A stretch of 64,000 nucleotides of DNA from assembly GCF_003586445.1 (NCBI RefSeq), contig NZ_CP030028.1, positions 1,502,501 through 1,566,500 of the forward strand, given 5' to 3'. The stretch's first letter is position 1. Each line of letters opens with the position of its first letter. Below the pieces are notes generated by a model that ran no database searches, had not been told where the DNA came from, and was given only the letters and a program-made list of their open reading frames with translations. The stretch is from Bacillus sp. Y1 (GTDB lineage Bacteria; Bacillota; Bacilli; Bacillales; Cytobacillaceae). Positions 43,843 to 54,180 of this stretch are shown piece by piece. The position numbers were made by a program, and so were the translations under genes.

Positions 43843-43915
43843 GTGGGGGGAGAATTTATAAAAACATGTGGAGGAAAGTGGGGGATTGTGGTACATTTAG
43901 GGTAGAGAGTGGGGG
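43843..43915 (+). promoter_or_regulatory. MraZ-box repeat array upstream of mraZ
   Basis: GTGG repeats occur at 43843, 43868, 43878, 43888 and 43909. The middle three begin exactly 10 bases apart, giving one face of the helix. MraZ is known to bind short G-rich direct repeats of this type in front of its own gene, so this is a likely autoregulatory operator. Confidence 0.65.
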
Positions 43916-43923
43916 TAGCGGGC

Positions 43924-44355
43924 ATGTTTATGGGTGAATACCATCATAATGTTGATACGAAGGGACGTTTAATTGTGCCTGCAAAGTTCCGTGAACACTT
44001 AGGAGAAACCTTTGTGCTAACACGCGGCTTAGATCAATGTTTATTTGGTTATCCTCTTAGTGAATGGGATCATATTGAGGAAAAGCTCAAAGGGTTACCA
44101 TTAACTAAAAAAGACGCTCGTGCATTTACCCGTTTTTTCTTCTCAGGTGCGACTGAATGTGAAGTGGATAAACAAGGAAGAATAAACATTGCTACTCCAC
44201 TAATGCAATACGCAAAGCTTGAAAAAGAATGCGTCGTTCTCGGAGTCTCAAACCGAATTGAAATTTGGAGTAAGACATTATGGGAAGAATACTTTACAGA
44301 ATCTGAGCAATCTTTTGCTGAAATTGCAGAGAATATGATTGGATTTGATATTTAA
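43924..44355 (+). CDS. mraZ: Transcriptional regulator MraZ
   Basis: The protein has 143 residues, the same length as in B. subtilis. It contains two SpoVT/AbrB-like domains, each with the D-x-K-GR motif: [15 protein letters not shown] (about 11-25) and [13 protein letters not shown] (about 81-93). MraZ forms a ring-shaped oligomer and represses or tunes the dcw operon. The ATG at 43924 gives the canonical start MFMGEY; the frame extends further upstream without support. rsmH follows after 39 bases. Confidence 0.96.
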   Translation: MFMGEYHHNVDTKGRLIVPAKFREHLGETFVLTRGLDQCLFGYPLSEWDHIEEKLKGLPLTKKDARAFTRFFFSGATECEVDKQGRINIATPLMQYAKLEKECVVLGVSNRIEIWSKTLWEEYFTESEQSFAEIAENMIGFDI

Positions 44356-44394
44356 GGATTCTATTCATGGGCGTAATTCGAAAGGTGGACAACA

Positions 44395-45327
44395 ATGTTT
44401 GAACATACTACCGTGCTTTTGCACGAAACTGTTGATGGACTCAATATTAAACCAGATGGTATATATGTGGATTGTACAATGGGTGGAGCGGGGCATAGTG
44501 CGCTTATTCTATCCAAGTTGTCAAAGGAAGGAAGATTATTTGCCTTTGACCAAGATGACGTTGCCATTGAAAATGCAAAGGGAAAATTATCTGCATATGA
44601 AGGGCAATTAACTATTGTAAAAAGTAATTTTCGATACCTGCAAGAGGAATTACACAAGCTTGGGATTGAAAAGGTTGATGGAGTTCTTTATGATTTAGGC
44701 GTTTCCTCCCCACAATTAGACACACCGGAACGAGGATTTAGTTATCACCATGATGCCCCTTTAGACATGAGAATGGATCAACAGGCAGACCTCTCCGCAT
44801 ATGACGTTATTAATTCCTGGAGTTTTGAAGAGCTAGTGAAAATATTTTTTAAATATGGAGAAGAGAAATTCTCTAAACAAATTGCTAGAAAAATTGAGGC
44901 GGCAAGAGAAATAAAGCCAATTTCAACAACAGGAGAGCTAGTGGACTTGATCAAAGAGGGAATACCGGCTCCAGCTCGAAGAAAAGGTGGACATCCAGCT
45001 AAACGAATTTTTCAAGCAATCCGAATTGCAGTAAATGACGAATTAGGTGTATTTGAAGATTCGTTAAATCAAGCGATTGATTTACTGAACCCTGGTGGAA
45101 GAATTAGTGTCATTACTTTCCACTCATTAGAGGACCGGATTTGTAAGGTGATATTTAAGAAGGCTAGTGAAACACCAGACCTTCCAAAAGGATTGCCTAT
45201 TATCCCGGATGAGTTTAAACCAGAACTTAAGTTAATTACGAGAAAACCAATTGTGCCATCAGAAGAAGAATTAGAACATAACAATCGAGCACGTTCGGCA
45301 AAGTTACGTATTGCCGAAAAGCTGTAA
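44395..45327 (+). CDS. rsmH: 16S rRNA cytosine-N4 methyltransferase RsmH (MraW)
   Basis: The protein has 310 residues. It methylates C1402 of 16S rRNA at N4. The SAM site is [16 protein letters not shown] near residues 23-38, followed by [12 protein letters not shown] and [15 protein letters not shown]. An inserted helical domain and the C-terminal FHSLEDRI motif are present. It starts at ATG behind AAAGGTGG. It is the second gene of the dcw operon. Confidence 0.97.
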   Translation: MFEHTTVLLHETVDGLNIKPDGIYVDCTMGGAGHSALILSKLSKEGRLFAFDQDDVAIENAKGKLSAYEGQLTIVKSNFRYLQEELHKLGIEKVDGVLYDLGVSSPQLDTPERGFSYHHDAPLDMRMDQQADLSAYDVINSWSFEELVKIFFKYGEEKFSKQIARKIEAAREIKPISTTGELVDLIKEGIPAPARRKGGHPAKRIFQAIRIAVNDELGVFEDSLNQAIDLLNPGGRISVITFHSLEDRICKVIFKKASETPDLPKGLPIIPDEFKPELKLITRKPIVPSEEELEHNNRARSAKLRIAEKL

Positions 45328-45348
45328 ACCTATCTAGGAGGGAATAGG

Positions 45349-45702
45349 ATGAGTAACTTAGCAAGGAAGCTTCAGCAGGAACAGCAGCAACAAACCGTAC
45401 AAGCACCTCAAAAGGTAAGAAAGACCAACTCATGGTTGTCTCCTGGAGAGAAAATTCTTGGTGTCACTTTTTGTGCCGCTCTATGCTTTGGTGCCGTACA
45501 TATTATTTCAAATCAAGCGGCGATTTATGAATTAAATAAGGATATACAAAATACCTCTGTTAAATTAGAAGACCAACAGAAGATTAATAATGACTTAAGA
45601 ATGCAAGTGGGAGAGTTAAGCACTCCAGATCGAATCCGCAGCATGGCAGAAAAGCTTGGATTAAAGCTTAATGACAATAATGTTAAGGTTGTGCAGGAGT
45701 AA
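45349..45702 (+). CDS. ftsL: Cell division protein FtsL
   Basis: This 117-residue bitopic protein has a cytoplasmic Gln-rich head (about 1-30), one membrane helix (about 36-55) and an extracytoplasmic leucine-zipper-like coiled coil (LNKDIQNTSVKLEDQQKIN). FtsL pairs with DivIC and DivIB to activate septal synthesis. Its stop overlaps the pbpB start by one base (TAATG), so translation is coupled. Confidence 0.93.
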   Translation: MSNLARKLQQEQQQQTVQAPQKVRKTNSWLSPGEKILGVTFCAALCFGAVHIISNQAAIYELNKDIQNTSVKLEDQQKINNDLRMQVGELSTPDRIRSMAEKLGLKLNDNNVKVVQE

Positions 45703-47939
45703 TGACAAAGAAACAGCCCAATATGAATGTGGGAGCAGCGATATTATTTATAATATTTAGCCTGCTCTTTTTTGTCTTAATTTTTCGGTATGTAACGATT
45801 TTGGCAACAGGAGAAGTGCACGGGCAGAATTTGTCTGCTTTAGCTCAGCAAAAATATGAGAAAGAGGCAACGATTGAGGCTACAAGAGGAACGATATATG
45901 ACAACAATGGTGAAGTGATCGCAGAAGATACAGCTTCCTTCAAGTTAGTTGCGATTTTGGATGAAACATTAACCACTAGTCCTAAAAATCCAAGACATGT
46001 CGTTGACAAAGAAAAGACGGCCAGAGAGTTGTCAAAAGTGATTGATTTAGAAGAATCAGAGATTTATAGAATTCTTTCTAAAGAGGGTGCTAAGCAGGTA
46101 GAGTTCGGAACGAAGGGTAGAGATATTTCAATTCAAGTAAAAACAGAAATTGAAAATCTAAAACTTCCAGGAATTACATTTATACGTGGATCAAAGCGTT
46201 TTTATCCAAACGGCATTTTTTCCTCTCACGTAGTTGGCTATGTTGATGTGGATGAAGAAACGAATCAGACGGTTGGGCAGCTTGGAATCGAAAAATCAAT
46301 GAACGAGGAATTAACCGGAATTAACGGGAAAGTAAATTACCCTGGTGACTTTTGGGGATATATCCTACCCGGCGGTGAGGAAAATGTAACAGCGGCTAAA
46401 GATGGATATGATATTTATTTAACACTAGATAAAAAGATTCAGACTCTTCTTGAGGATGCTATGAACAAAGTGGATGAACAGTATGATCCAGCTAAAATGG
46501 TCGCGGTAGTAGCTGATCCAAAGACCGGTGAAATTTTAGCGATGGCGCAAAGACCAACGTTCCATCCAACAACTAGAGAAGGAATCTCTGACACCTGGCA
46601 CAATGAGGTGATCGAAAACTCATTTGAACCAGGATCAACAATGAAAATCTTCACTCTTGCGGCAGCCGTTCAGGAAGGAGTTTTCAACCCAAATGAATGG
46701 TATCAGTCAGGTTCTTATAAGCCAACGGAGAATTCTCAAACGATACATGACCATAATCGTAGTGGTTGGGGGTCCATTACTTACCTAGAAGGTTTACAAA
46801 GATCCTCAAACGTAGCTTTCGCTAAGCTTGTAAAGGAAAAGATCGGGTATGATACGTTTCGAGAGTATTTAACGAAGTTTGGATTTGATCAGCCAACTGG
46901 GATTGACCTTCCCAATGAAACAAGCGGAAAGATAGTATACCAATACCCAATTGACAAAGTCACTACAGGGTATGGACAAGGTACCGCCATAACACCAATT
47001 CAGCAAATTCAAGCAGCCACCGCTATTGCAAACGGCGGTAAAATGGTGAAACCACATGTGATTGATAAGATTGTAGATCCAGGGTCAGGAAAGACGATTA
47101 AGCAAACAGAAACAGAAGTTGTCGGAACACCGATCTCAGAGGAAACCGCCAACCAGGTTCTTGAGTATCTAGAGACAGTGGTTAGTTCGCCGAAGGGAAC
47201 AGGGTATAACCGATACAATATTGAAGGATATCAGGTTGCAGGGAAAACAGGTACTGCGAGTATGACCCAAAATGGTGTGTACTTAAATGGGAAGAATGAC
47301 TATGTGTTTTCGTTTTTAGGGATGGCTCCTGCAGATGATCCGCGATTAATTATTTATGTGGCAGTACAGCAGCCGAAGGTAGACCATTATTCAGAAGGAT
47401 CTATACCAGTTTCCATGATATTTAATCCAGTTATGAAAAATAGTCTTCAGTATTTAAATATTGAACCAGCTGAGCAAAAAGAGGTAGAGCCAATTACTGT
47501 TCCAGATTTTCTAAATAAAAACGTTGGAGAGACCGAAGAGCAAGTGAAAAGTTTTGGAGCTCATACCATTGTTATTGGGAATGGAACCAATGTCATTGCA
47601 CAATCTCCACAAGCGGGAGAGAAAATACTCGCTGGAGAAAAGGTATTCATTGTAACAGACGGAGATTTAACGATGCCAGATGTTACAGGATGGTCCTTAA
47701 GAGATGTTGTTAAGATTGCTTCGCTTGCTAATTTACAACTAAGTACAACTGGCAGCGGCTATGTGACAAAACAAAATATAAGTGTAGGAAGTGTTGTAGA
47801 AGCGGGTGATCATTTAGTGATTCACCTGAAGGCACCGACAGAAGAAGAAACAAAGCTTGGTGATGATGCTTCTGAGGAAACTGAAACAGAAACAGAAGAA
47901 GGTTCAGAAGAACAAGCGGAAGAAGTGGAATCAGAATAA
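45702..47939 (+). CDS. pbpB: Septal penicillin-binding protein 2B
   Basis: This 745-residue class B transpeptidase has one N-terminal membrane helix, a pedestal domain, then the catalytic domain with Ser312-Thr-Met-Lys315, RSSN and a KTGTA box. Two PASTA domains follow (starting near VPDFLNKNVGETEEQV and MPDVTGWSLRDVV). The last 30 residues are very acidic (Glu/Thr repeats). It cross-links septal peptidoglycan with FtsW. It overlaps ftsL by one base and ends in a terminator, separating it from spoVD. Confidence 0.96.
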   Translation: MTKKQPNMNVGAAILFIIFSLLFFVLIFRYVTILATGEVHGQNLSALAQQKYEKEATIEATRGTIYDNNGEVIAEDTASFKLVAILDETLTTSPKNPRHVVDKEKTARELSKVIDLEESEIYRILSKEGAKQVEFGTKGRDISIQVKTEIENLKLPGITFIRGSKRFYPNGIFSSHVVGYVDVDEETNQTVGQLGIEKSMNEELTGINGKVNYPGDFWGYILPGGEENVTAAKDGYDIYLTLDKKIQTLLEDAMNKVDEQYDPAKMVAVVADPKTGEILAMAQRPTFHPTTREGISDTWHNEVIENSFEPGSTMKIFTLAAAVQEGVFNPNEWYQSGSYKPTENSQTIHDHNRSGWGSITYLEGLQRSSNVAFAKLVKEKIGYDTFREYLTKFGFDQPTGIDLPNETSGKIVYQYPIDKVTTGYGQGTAITPIQQIQAATAIANGGKMVKPHVIDKIVDPGSGKTIKQTETEVVGTPISEETANQVLEYLETVVSSPKGTGYNRYNIEGYQVAGKTGTASMTQNGVYLNGKNDYVFSFLGMAPADDPRLIIYVAVQQPKVDHYSEGSIPVSMIFNPVMKNSLQYLNIEPAEQKEVEPITVPDFLNKNVGETEEQVKSFGAHTIVIGNGTNVIAQSPQAGEKILAGEKVFIVTDGDLTMPDVTGWSLRDVVKIASLANLQLSTTGSGYVTKQNISVGSVVEAGDHLVIHLKAPTEEETKLGDDASEETETETEEGSEEQAEEVESE

Positions 47940-47943
47940 TCTT

Positions 47944-47982
47944 AGAACGTACAAGTGATGCTTGTGCGTTCTATTTTTTTTT
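47944..47982 (+). terminator. Terminator between pbpB and spoVD
   Basis: A 12-bp stem AGAACGTACAAG/CTTGTGCGTTCT with one G-U is followed by nine T. Confidence 0.93.
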
Positions 47983-48036
47983 GTACAAGCATATAGTGGA
48001 ACGAGCCATATATGTTGTTAGGAGGTTCTAACGAAG

Positions 48037-49992
48037 ATGCGAGTGTCAAATGTTACAGTACGAAAAAGACTAACGATCTCACTTTTAGTAGGGTTTCTCA
48101 TTTTCTTTATTATTGATGTAAGGCTAGGGTATGTACAATTTGCCTTAGGAAATATTTTAACCGATGGAGCGAAAGATCTTTGGAGTCGGAATATTCCTTT
48201 TGAACCCGAGCGTGGTGAAATTGTCGATCGTAACGGTGTTGCACTCGCTACAAATAAAAGTGCACCGACCGTTTATGTAGTGCCAAGACAGGTGAAGGAT
48301 CCTGCTAAAACAGCAGAGCAGCTAGCTGCCGTTTTAAACTTTTCAAAAGAGAAAGCGTACCAATATGTAACAAAGTCAGCGTCGATCGTGAGAATTAATG
48401 AGGGGCGAAAAATTACCCATGAAAAGGCGAATGAAGTTCGTGATTTGAACTTAGAAGGTGTATATATCGGAGAAGATTCGAAACGCCACTATCCGTTTGG
48501 GAACTATTTATCTCATGTTCTCGGTTTTACAGGGAGTGATAATCAGGGATTAACAGGTCTTGAAGCGTATTATGACAAAGAACTCATGGGAGAAGAAGGT
48601 TCTGTAAAATTCTATGCAAATGCCAAAGGACAAAGAATGAATGATATGGCAGATGACTATGAGGCTCCTGTTGATGGATTAGATTTAAAACTAACCATTG
48701 ATTCAAAGGTACAAACGATAGTAGAAAGAGAGTTGGATAATGCGCAGGCGCAATATAATCCTGATGGTATGATAGCCATAGCTATGGACCCGAATACCGG
48801 AGAGATTTTGGCAATGTCAAGCCGGCCGGGGTTTGATCCAGCTGAGTTCCAAGAGGTGAATCCTGAAGTGTATAACCGAAATCTCCCTGTTTGGAGTACG
48901 TATGAGCCAGGGTCTACCTTTAAGGTTATTACACTAGCAGCTGCACTTGAAGAGGGGAAAGTAGATTTAGAGAATGATCACTTTCATGACTCTGGATCGG
49001 TCAAAGTTGGTGGAGCGACGCTAAGATGCTGGAAACGAGGGGGACATGGGTCGCAAACCTATTTGGAGGTTGTGCAAAATTCCTGTAACCCAGGTTTTGT
49101 TCAATTAGGTGAAAGTCTCGGGAAAGATACATTATTTAAGTATATAAAGGATTTTGGATTTGGACAGAAAACAGGAATTGACCTACAAGGAGAAGGAAAA
49201 GGAATCTTATTTAATCTAGATCGAGTCGGACCAGTTGAATTAGCTACGACTGCATTTGGTCAAGGGGTATCAGTTACACCCATTCAACAGGTTGCTGCGA
49301 TATCGGCAGCAATTAACGGTGGTACGTTATACACCCCTTATATTGCGAAGGAATTAGTTGATCCGCGAACTGGTGAAGTCGTAATGAAAAAGTCACCAGT
49401 AGCAAAACGAAAGGTAATTTCAGAAGAAACCTCAGAGAAAATTCGATACGCTCTTGAAAGTGTCGTGGCACAAGGATCAGGTGGAAGAGCCTTTGTTGAA
49501 GGCTATCGTGTTGGTGGTAAAACAGGAACAGCGCAAAAGGTAAAGGACGGAAGGTATATGGAAAATAATCATATCGTTTCTTTTATTGGATTTGCACCAG
49601 CGGACGACCCGCAACTCGTTGTGTATGTGGCTGTTGACAATCCTAAGGGAACTACACAGTTTGGGGGAGTGGTTTCCGCACCAATCGTAGGTAGCATTAT
49701 GGGTGATAGTTTGAGAGCTTTAGGAGTAGAACCAAGAAAGGGTCAGCTAGAAAAAGAGTACAAGTGGCCAGATGTACCAATGATTGAGGTTCCTGATGTA
49801 GTTGGGATGACCAAAACAGAACTTGGCGATTTATTTGTTAATCTGAAAATTGAAACATCTGGAGAAGGTAATGTAGTTGTAAAGCAAACACCGGAAGCAG
49901 GGGTAAAGTTAAAAGAAGGATCAACCATTCGATTGTATTTTGATAATGTGGAACAGAAAGAAGACGAGAAAGAGAAAGAGAAAGAAGAATAG
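48037..49992 (+). CDS. spoVD: SpoVD, sporulation-specific class B penicillin-binding protein
   Basis: The protein has 651 residues (B. subtilis 646). One membrane helix, the dimer domain and the transpeptidase domain with Ser293-Thr-Phe-Lys296, SCN in NSCNPGF and KTGTAQ are present. One PASTA domain near 585-640 (VPDVVGMTKTELGDLF) is the feature that separates SpoVD from PbpB, which has two. It makes spore cortex peptidoglycan with SpoVE. It starts at ATG behind AGGAGG and lies between terminators, so it is independently transcribed, as expected for mother-cell expression. Confidence 0.95.
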   Translation: MRVSNVTVRKRLTISLLVGFLIFFIIDVRLGYVQFALGNILTDGAKDLWSRNIPFEPERGEIVDRNGVALATNKSAPTVYVVPRQVKDPAKTAEQLAAVLNFSKEKAYQYVTKSASIVRINEGRKITHEKANEVRDLNLEGVYIGEDSKRHYPFGNYLSHVLGFTGSDNQGLTGLEAYYDKELMGEEGSVKFYANAKGQRMNDMADDYEAPVDGLDLKLTIDSKVQTIVERELDNAQAQYNPDGMIAIAMDPNTGEILAMSSRPGFDPAEFQEVNPEVYNRNLPVWSTYEPGSTFKVITLAAALEEGKVDLENDHFHDSGSVKVGGATLRCWKRGGHGSQTYLEVVQNSCNPGFVQLGESLGKDTLFKYIKDFGFGQKTGIDLQGEGKGILFNLDRVGPVELATTAFGQGVSVTPIQQVAAISAAINGGTLYTPYIAKELVDPRTGEVVMKKSPVAKRKVISEETSEKIRYALESVVAQGSGGRAFVEGYRVGGKTGTAQKVKDGRYMENNHIVSFIGFAPADDPQLVVYVAVDNPKGTTQFGGVVSAPIVGSIMGDSLRALGVEPRKGQLEKEYKWPDVPMIEVPDVVGMTKTELGDLFVNLKIETSGEGNVVVKQTPEAGVKLKEGSTIRLYFDNVEQKEDEKEKEKEE

Positions 49993-50007
49993 ACTGATTC
50001 AGTGTGT

Positions 50008-50035
50008 AGACGGCGAAGTTTTTTCGCCGTCTTTT
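50008..50035 (+). terminator. Terminator after spoVD
   Basis: A perfect 10-bp GC-rich stem AGACGGCGAA/TTCGCCGTCT is followed by TT. Confidence 0.92.
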
Positions 50036-50140
50036 CAAAATGCTACATTATAGAATAGCGAAAAAGGGTAACTTCATGTAAAATAAATAGGCGCATGCTT
50101 TTTTTTGGAAGTAGGTTAAATTATGAGAGGATTTGAGGAA

Positions 50141-51610
50141 ATGAAACTACATACACTGGTCAATCACCTTCAACCGCTTGTTCCTTTCGAGGGTGAAAAT
50201 CCAGACATATTACACATACATAATGACAATCGTAAAGTAACAGAAGGTAGTTTATTTATTTGTATAAAAGGCTTTACTGTCGATGGTCATGATTTTGCAG
50301 AGAATGCGGTGAAGTCTGGTGCGGTAGCCGTTATAGCAGAAAGACCGTTACAAGTGCACGTACCTGTTGTAATTGTAAAAGATACAAAACGTGCAATGGC
50401 AGTTATAGCAGATGCTTTTTATGGACAGCCAAGTCAGAAAATGAAAGTTGTTGGAATCACCGGGACAAACGGAAAAACAACAACGAGTCATATTATTGAC
50501 CATATTCTAAAAGAGGCAGAAAAGAAAACTGGGCTAATCGGGACCATGTATACGAAAATTGGTGAAGATGTTCTTGAAACAAAAAATACTACTCCTGAGA
50601 GCTTAACTTTACAGAACATCTTTCATCAAATGATTGAAAAGCAAGTTGATTGTGCGGTTATGGAGGTTTCCTCTCATGCGCTAGTGGAAGGGAGAGTTCA
50701 TGGTACGGACTTCGATGTTGCTGTGTTTACAAATTTATCACAGGATCATTTAGATTTTCATGGTTCGATGGAGGAGTATAAGAGAGCAAAAGGTTTATTG
50801 TTTGCCCAGCTAGGGAATAAATTTACTCTTAATCAACCGAAATATGCTGTACTAAATGTCGATGATGAGGCTAGTGAGCAGTACGCACATTCCACTTCGG
50901 CACATATCCTAACATATGGCATTCAGCATGATGCAGATATTAAAGCAACTAATATTTCCATGTCAGCAAAAGGCACCACATTCTTATTAGTTACTCCAAT
51001 CGGTTCCTCTAAGGTGACGATCAAACTTGTTGGGAAATTTAATGTATATAATGTACTCGCGGCTATAGGTGCAGCAATGGCACTAGGAATTCCATTATCT
51101 GTTATAACAGACGCTTTAAGCATCATGGAAGGTGTAGCAGGACGATTTGAACTTGTCGATGCAGGACAAAACTTTACTGTTATAGTAGATTACTCCCATA
51201 CACCAGATAGTTTACAGAACGCACTTGAGACCATTAAAGAATTTGCTGTAGGGAAGACTCATGTGGTCGTTGGCTGCGGCGGGGACCGCGACCGTACAAA
51301 GAGACCATTGATGGCAAGAATCGCTTGTGATTATGCTGATGATGCCATTTTTACTTCTGATAATCCGAGAAGTGAGGACCCGTTTGCGATTCTAAATGAG
51401 ATGGAAACAGGGGTTTCGGGAAGAAAATATAAAGTCATTGAAAATCGAAAGCAGGCGATTTACGAGGCGATTAATCAAGCCGAAAAAAATGATATTATCC
51501 TCATTGCTGGAAAAGGTCATGAAACATATCAGCAAATTGGCAAGGATATCCACCATTTTGACGACAGACTCGTTGCAAAGGATGCTATTTTAGAAAAAAA
51601 TAAAGCGTAA
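50141..51610 (+). CDS. murE: UDP-MurNAc-tripeptide synthetase MurE
   Basis: The protein has 489 residues. It adds the third stem-peptide residue to UDP-MurNAc-L-Ala-D-Glu. The ATP loop GTNGKTT is at 108-114, the carbamylated-lysine region [20 protein letters not shown] follows, and Asp407-Asn-Pro-Arg410 is the motif of ligases that use meso-diaminopimelate, as in B. subtilis. ATG 50141 is chosen; the in-frame ATG at 50123 lacks a ribosome site. Confidence 0.96.
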   Translation: MKLHTLVNHLQPLVPFEGENPDILHIHNDNRKVTEGSLFICIKGFTVDGHDFAENAVKSGAVAVIAERPLQVHVPVVIVKDTKRAMAVIADAFYGQPSQKMKVVGITGTNGKTTTSHIIDHILKEAEKKTGLIGTMYTKIGEDVLETKNTTPESLTLQNIFHQMIEKQVDCAVMEVSSHALVEGRVHGTDFDVAVFTNLSQDHLDFHGSMEEYKRAKGLLFAQLGNKFTLNQPKYAVLNVDDEASEQYAHSTSAHILTYGIQHDADIKATNISMSAKGTTFLLVTPIGSSKVTIKLVGKFNVYNVLAAIGAAMALGIPLSVITDALSIMEGVAGRFELVDAGQNFTVIVDYSHTPDSLQNALETIKEFAVGKTHVVVGCGGDRDRTKRPLMARIACDYADDAIFTSDNPRSEDPFAILNEMETGVSGRKYKVIENRKQAIYEAINQAEKNDIILIAGKGHETYQQIGKDIHHFDDRLVAKDAILEKNKA

Positions 51611-51632
51611 AGCAAGAAAGGCTAGAATTTAC

Positions 51633-51761
51633 ATGACATTATACAAATTTTCACATGAAAAACTTCTGAATACAAAGGAACAAACATATGATATTGCTGT
51701 ACTACATAAACAGCTTATTCATACTAGTGTTTCCGTGATGGAAAAAGTGGGGGGAAAGTGA
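51633..51761 (+). CDS. Candidate 42-aa ORF between murE and mraY
   Basis: ATG 51633 opens 42 codons that end in TGA at 51759-51761, sharing one base with the mraY ATG. It lies 22 bases after the murE stop, with AAAGG about 11 bases upstream, a weak site. The residues ([24 protein letters not shown]) are hydrophilic with no signal or membrane helix and look like an ordinary helical peptide. I recognise no family. Coupling to mraY makes real translation plausible. It could be a genuine small protein, a decayed gene fragment or only a coupling leader. Confidence 0.45.
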   Translation: MTLYKFSHEKLLNTKEQTYDIAVLHKQLIHTSVSVMEKVGGK

Positions 51762-52732
51762 TGGAGCAAGTTATATTATTCACCATATTAGTGGGATTTC
51801 TCATTTCGGTCATCCTATCCCCAATTTTGATTCCGTTTTTAAGAAGGTTGAAATTCGGACAAAGCATTAGAGAAGAAGGACCTAAATCGCATCAAAAGAA
51901 ATCAGGTACTCCGACGATGGGCGGAACGATGATCTTATTATCTATCGTTGTTACGACTATTGTTATGACATCGAAGTATTCGGAGCTTTCCGTACAAACA
52001 TATTTACTACTTTTTGTAACAATAGGGTTTGGTCTTTTAGGATTTTTAGATGACTTTATTAAAGTGGTCATGAAGAGGAATTTAGGATTAACTTCTAAGC
52101 AAAAGCTATTTGGACAAATCGTTATTTCGTTTATTTTTTATTTTATTTTAAGACAAAATGAATTCTCAACAACAGTCTCCATTCCACTAACAGACATTAG
52201 TTTTGACCTTGGTTGGCTGTATGTATTTTTTATCATTTTCTGGCTAGTCGGGTTTTCAAATGCGGTAAATTTAACAGACGGTTTAGATGGGCTAGTTTCG
52301 GGGACAGCAGCTATTGCTTTTGGAGCTTTTGCTGTACTGTCTTGGAACCAGGGGGCATATGATGTAGCCATTTTCTCTTTAGCAGTTGTTGGTGCTGTAC
52401 TAGGATTTCTTGTCTTTAATGCCCATCCCGCTAAAGTGTTTATGGGAGATACGGGATCTCTTGCTTTAGGGGGAGCGATAGCTACTATTGCCATTTTAAC
52501 TAAGCTAGAAATTCTGCTAATCATTATTGGAGGAATATTTGTAGTTGAAACATTGTCCGTGATTCTACAGGTGATTTCTTTTAAAACGACTGGTAAAAGG
52601 ATATTCCGTATGAGTCCTTTGCATCATCATTATGAGTTAATTGGTTGGTCCGAATGGAGAGTAGTTGTCACGTTCTGGACAGTTGGGTTAATATGTGCAG
52701 TATTAGGAATCTATATCGAGGTGTGGTTGTAA
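51761..52732 (+). CDS. mraY: Phospho-MurNAc-pentapeptide transferase MraY
   Basis: This 323-residue, ten-helix membrane enzyme moves phospho-MurNAc-pentapeptide onto undecaprenyl phosphate to make lipid I. Signatures are [18 protein letters not shown] with the Asp pair, [30 protein letters not shown] and the C-terminal [16 protein letters not shown] 51761 overlaps the TGA of the preceding small ORF. murD starts directly after the stop. Confidence 0.97.
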   Translation: MEQVILFTILVGFLISVILSPILIPFLRRLKFGQSIREEGPKSHQKKSGTPTMGGTMILLSIVVTTIVMTSKYSELSVQTYLLLFVTIGFGLLGFLDDFIKVVMKRNLGLTSKQKLFGQIVISFIFYFILRQNEFSTTVSIPLTDISFDLGWLYVFFIIFWLVGFSNAVNLTDGLDGLVSGTAAIAFGAFAVLSWNQGAYDVAIFSLAVVGAVLGFLVFNAHPAKVFMGDTGSLALGGAIATIAILTKLEILLIIIGGIFVVETLSVILQVISFKTTGKRIFRMSPLHHHYELIGWSEWRVVVTFWTVGLICAVLGIYIEVWL

Positions 52733-54085
52733 TTGAGAGATATTAAAGATTATGTTCATAAAAAAGTACTTGTACTTGGTTTAGCGAAGAGTGGGGTCGG
52801 TGCAGCAAATTTGTTGCACCGTTTAGGTGCGTTTGTCACTGTGAATGATAATAAGCCATTATCTGAGAATCCTGAAGCTCAGGGGTTGCTTGAACAAGGG
52901 ATCACAGTTATTTGTGGAAGTCATCCAGTCGAGCTTTTAGATGAAGGCTTTGAGCTTATCGTAAAGAACCCAGGTATTCCTTATCATAATGAAATGATCC
53001 AGGCGGCCATTGAAAAAGGAATTCCAATTATTACTGAAGTTGAGCTGGCGTATCAAATTTCTGAAGCTCCTTTTATTGCCATTACAGGTACGAATGGAAA
53101 AACAACAACTACCACTCTTATTTTTGAAATGTTAAAGGCAGGAAATAAGTCACCTTTAATTGCAGGGAACATTGGAACGGTTGCGTCAGAAGTGGCACAG
53201 GAAGCAACATCTGAAAATACGATTGTTATTGAACTATCATCGTTTCAGCTAATGGGAATTACAACATTTAAGCCGAGGATTGCTGTACTCACTAATCTGT
53301 ATGATGCTCATTTAGACTATCATGGTACCAGAGGAGAGTATTGGAGTGCGAAAGCAAATATAACGAAGTACCAAACAGATGAAGATTACTTTATCGTTAA
53401 TGGAGATCAAGAGAGCACATTCGAAATAGGCCAAAGAAGCAACGCGGTCTGTGTTCCTTTTTCTACAAAACAATTTCAACCAAATGGTGCCTATGTATTA
53501 GATGGTTATCTGTACTTTAAAGAAGAAAAGATTATTGAGATCGCTGATATTGTTTTACCCGGTGAGCATAACCTTGAAAATATCCTTTCAGCAGTAGCAG
53601 CTGCAAAGCTTACAAATGTTTCAAACGAAGCAATCATCGAGGTACTGACCACCTTTACTGGTGTTAAGCATCGTCTTCAATATATTGGAGAAATCGAAGG
53701 GCGTAAGTTTTATAATGATTCAAAAGCAACGAATATATTAGCGACAGAAAAAGCTTTAACTGCATTTAAAACACCTATTGTGTTACTTGCCGGAGGATTG
53801 GATCGTGGAAACGGGTTTGACGAGTTAATTCCATTCTTACACAATGTGAAAACCGTTGTCACGTTTGGACAAACGGCTCCTAAAATTGAGGAGGCAGCAC
53901 AGAAGGCAGGAATAAAAACAATTGTCCGTGTCGATAATGTGGAAAAAGCCGTACCTGTTGCCTTTACACACTCAAGTTCAGGAGATGTGATCCTCTTATC
54001 ACCTGCATGTGCTAGCTGGGATCAATACAAAACTTTTGAGGTTAGAGGAGACATTTTTATCAATGCGGTGCATAAGCTTAAGTAA
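52733..54085 (+). CDS. murD: UDP-MurNAc-L-alanine:D-glutamate ligase MurD
   Basis: The protein has 450 residues. The N-terminal Rossmann-like region ([17 protein letters not shown]) binds UDP, the ATP loop GTNGKTT is at 119-125, and [12 protein letters not shown] and YNDSKATN are Mur ligase motifs. It starts at TTG immediately after the mraY stop, with GAGGTG inside the end of mraY, so the two are coupled. It adds D-glutamate to the cell wall precursor. Confidence 0.96.
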   Translation: MRDIKDYVHKKVLVLGLAKSGVGAANLLHRLGAFVTVNDNKPLSENPEAQGLLEQGITVICGSHPVELLDEGFELIVKNPGIPYHNEMIQAAIEKGIPIITEVELAYQISEAPFIAITGTNGKTTTTTLIFEMLKAGNKSPLIAGNIGTVASEVAQEATSENTIVIELSSFQLMGITTFKPRIAVLTNLYDAHLDYHGTRGEYWSAKANITKYQTDEDYFIVNGDQESTFEIGQRSNAVCVPFSTKQFQPNGAYVLDGYLYFKEEKIIEIADIVLPGEHNLENILSAVAAAKLTNVSNEAIIEVLTTFTGVKHRLQYIGEIEGRKFYNDSKATNILATEKALTAFKTPIVLLAGGLDRGNGFDELIPFLHNVKTVVTFGQTAPKIEEAAQKAGIKTIVRVDNVEKAVPVAFTHSSSGDVILLSPACASWDQYKTFEVRGDIFINAVHKLK

Positions 54086-54180
54086 GGGCTTGTCTTATGG
54101 AGACTATTGAACGTAATGGTATCTAATTAAGGTGTAATCCTCACTGTAAGCCCTAAAACTTGCATTCGAGGTGTGTTCTT

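Noticed and set aside
43737..43937. A 66-codon frame upstream of mraZ
   Set aside because: It runs through the proposed promoter and MraZ boxes, has no ribosome site, and overlaps the mraZ start.
47989..48018. Possible sigma-E promoter for spoVD (GCATATA and CATATATG)
   Set aside because: The -35 fits, but the spacer is only 11 bases and the -10 is poor, so I did not list it although sigma-E control is expected from B. subtilis.
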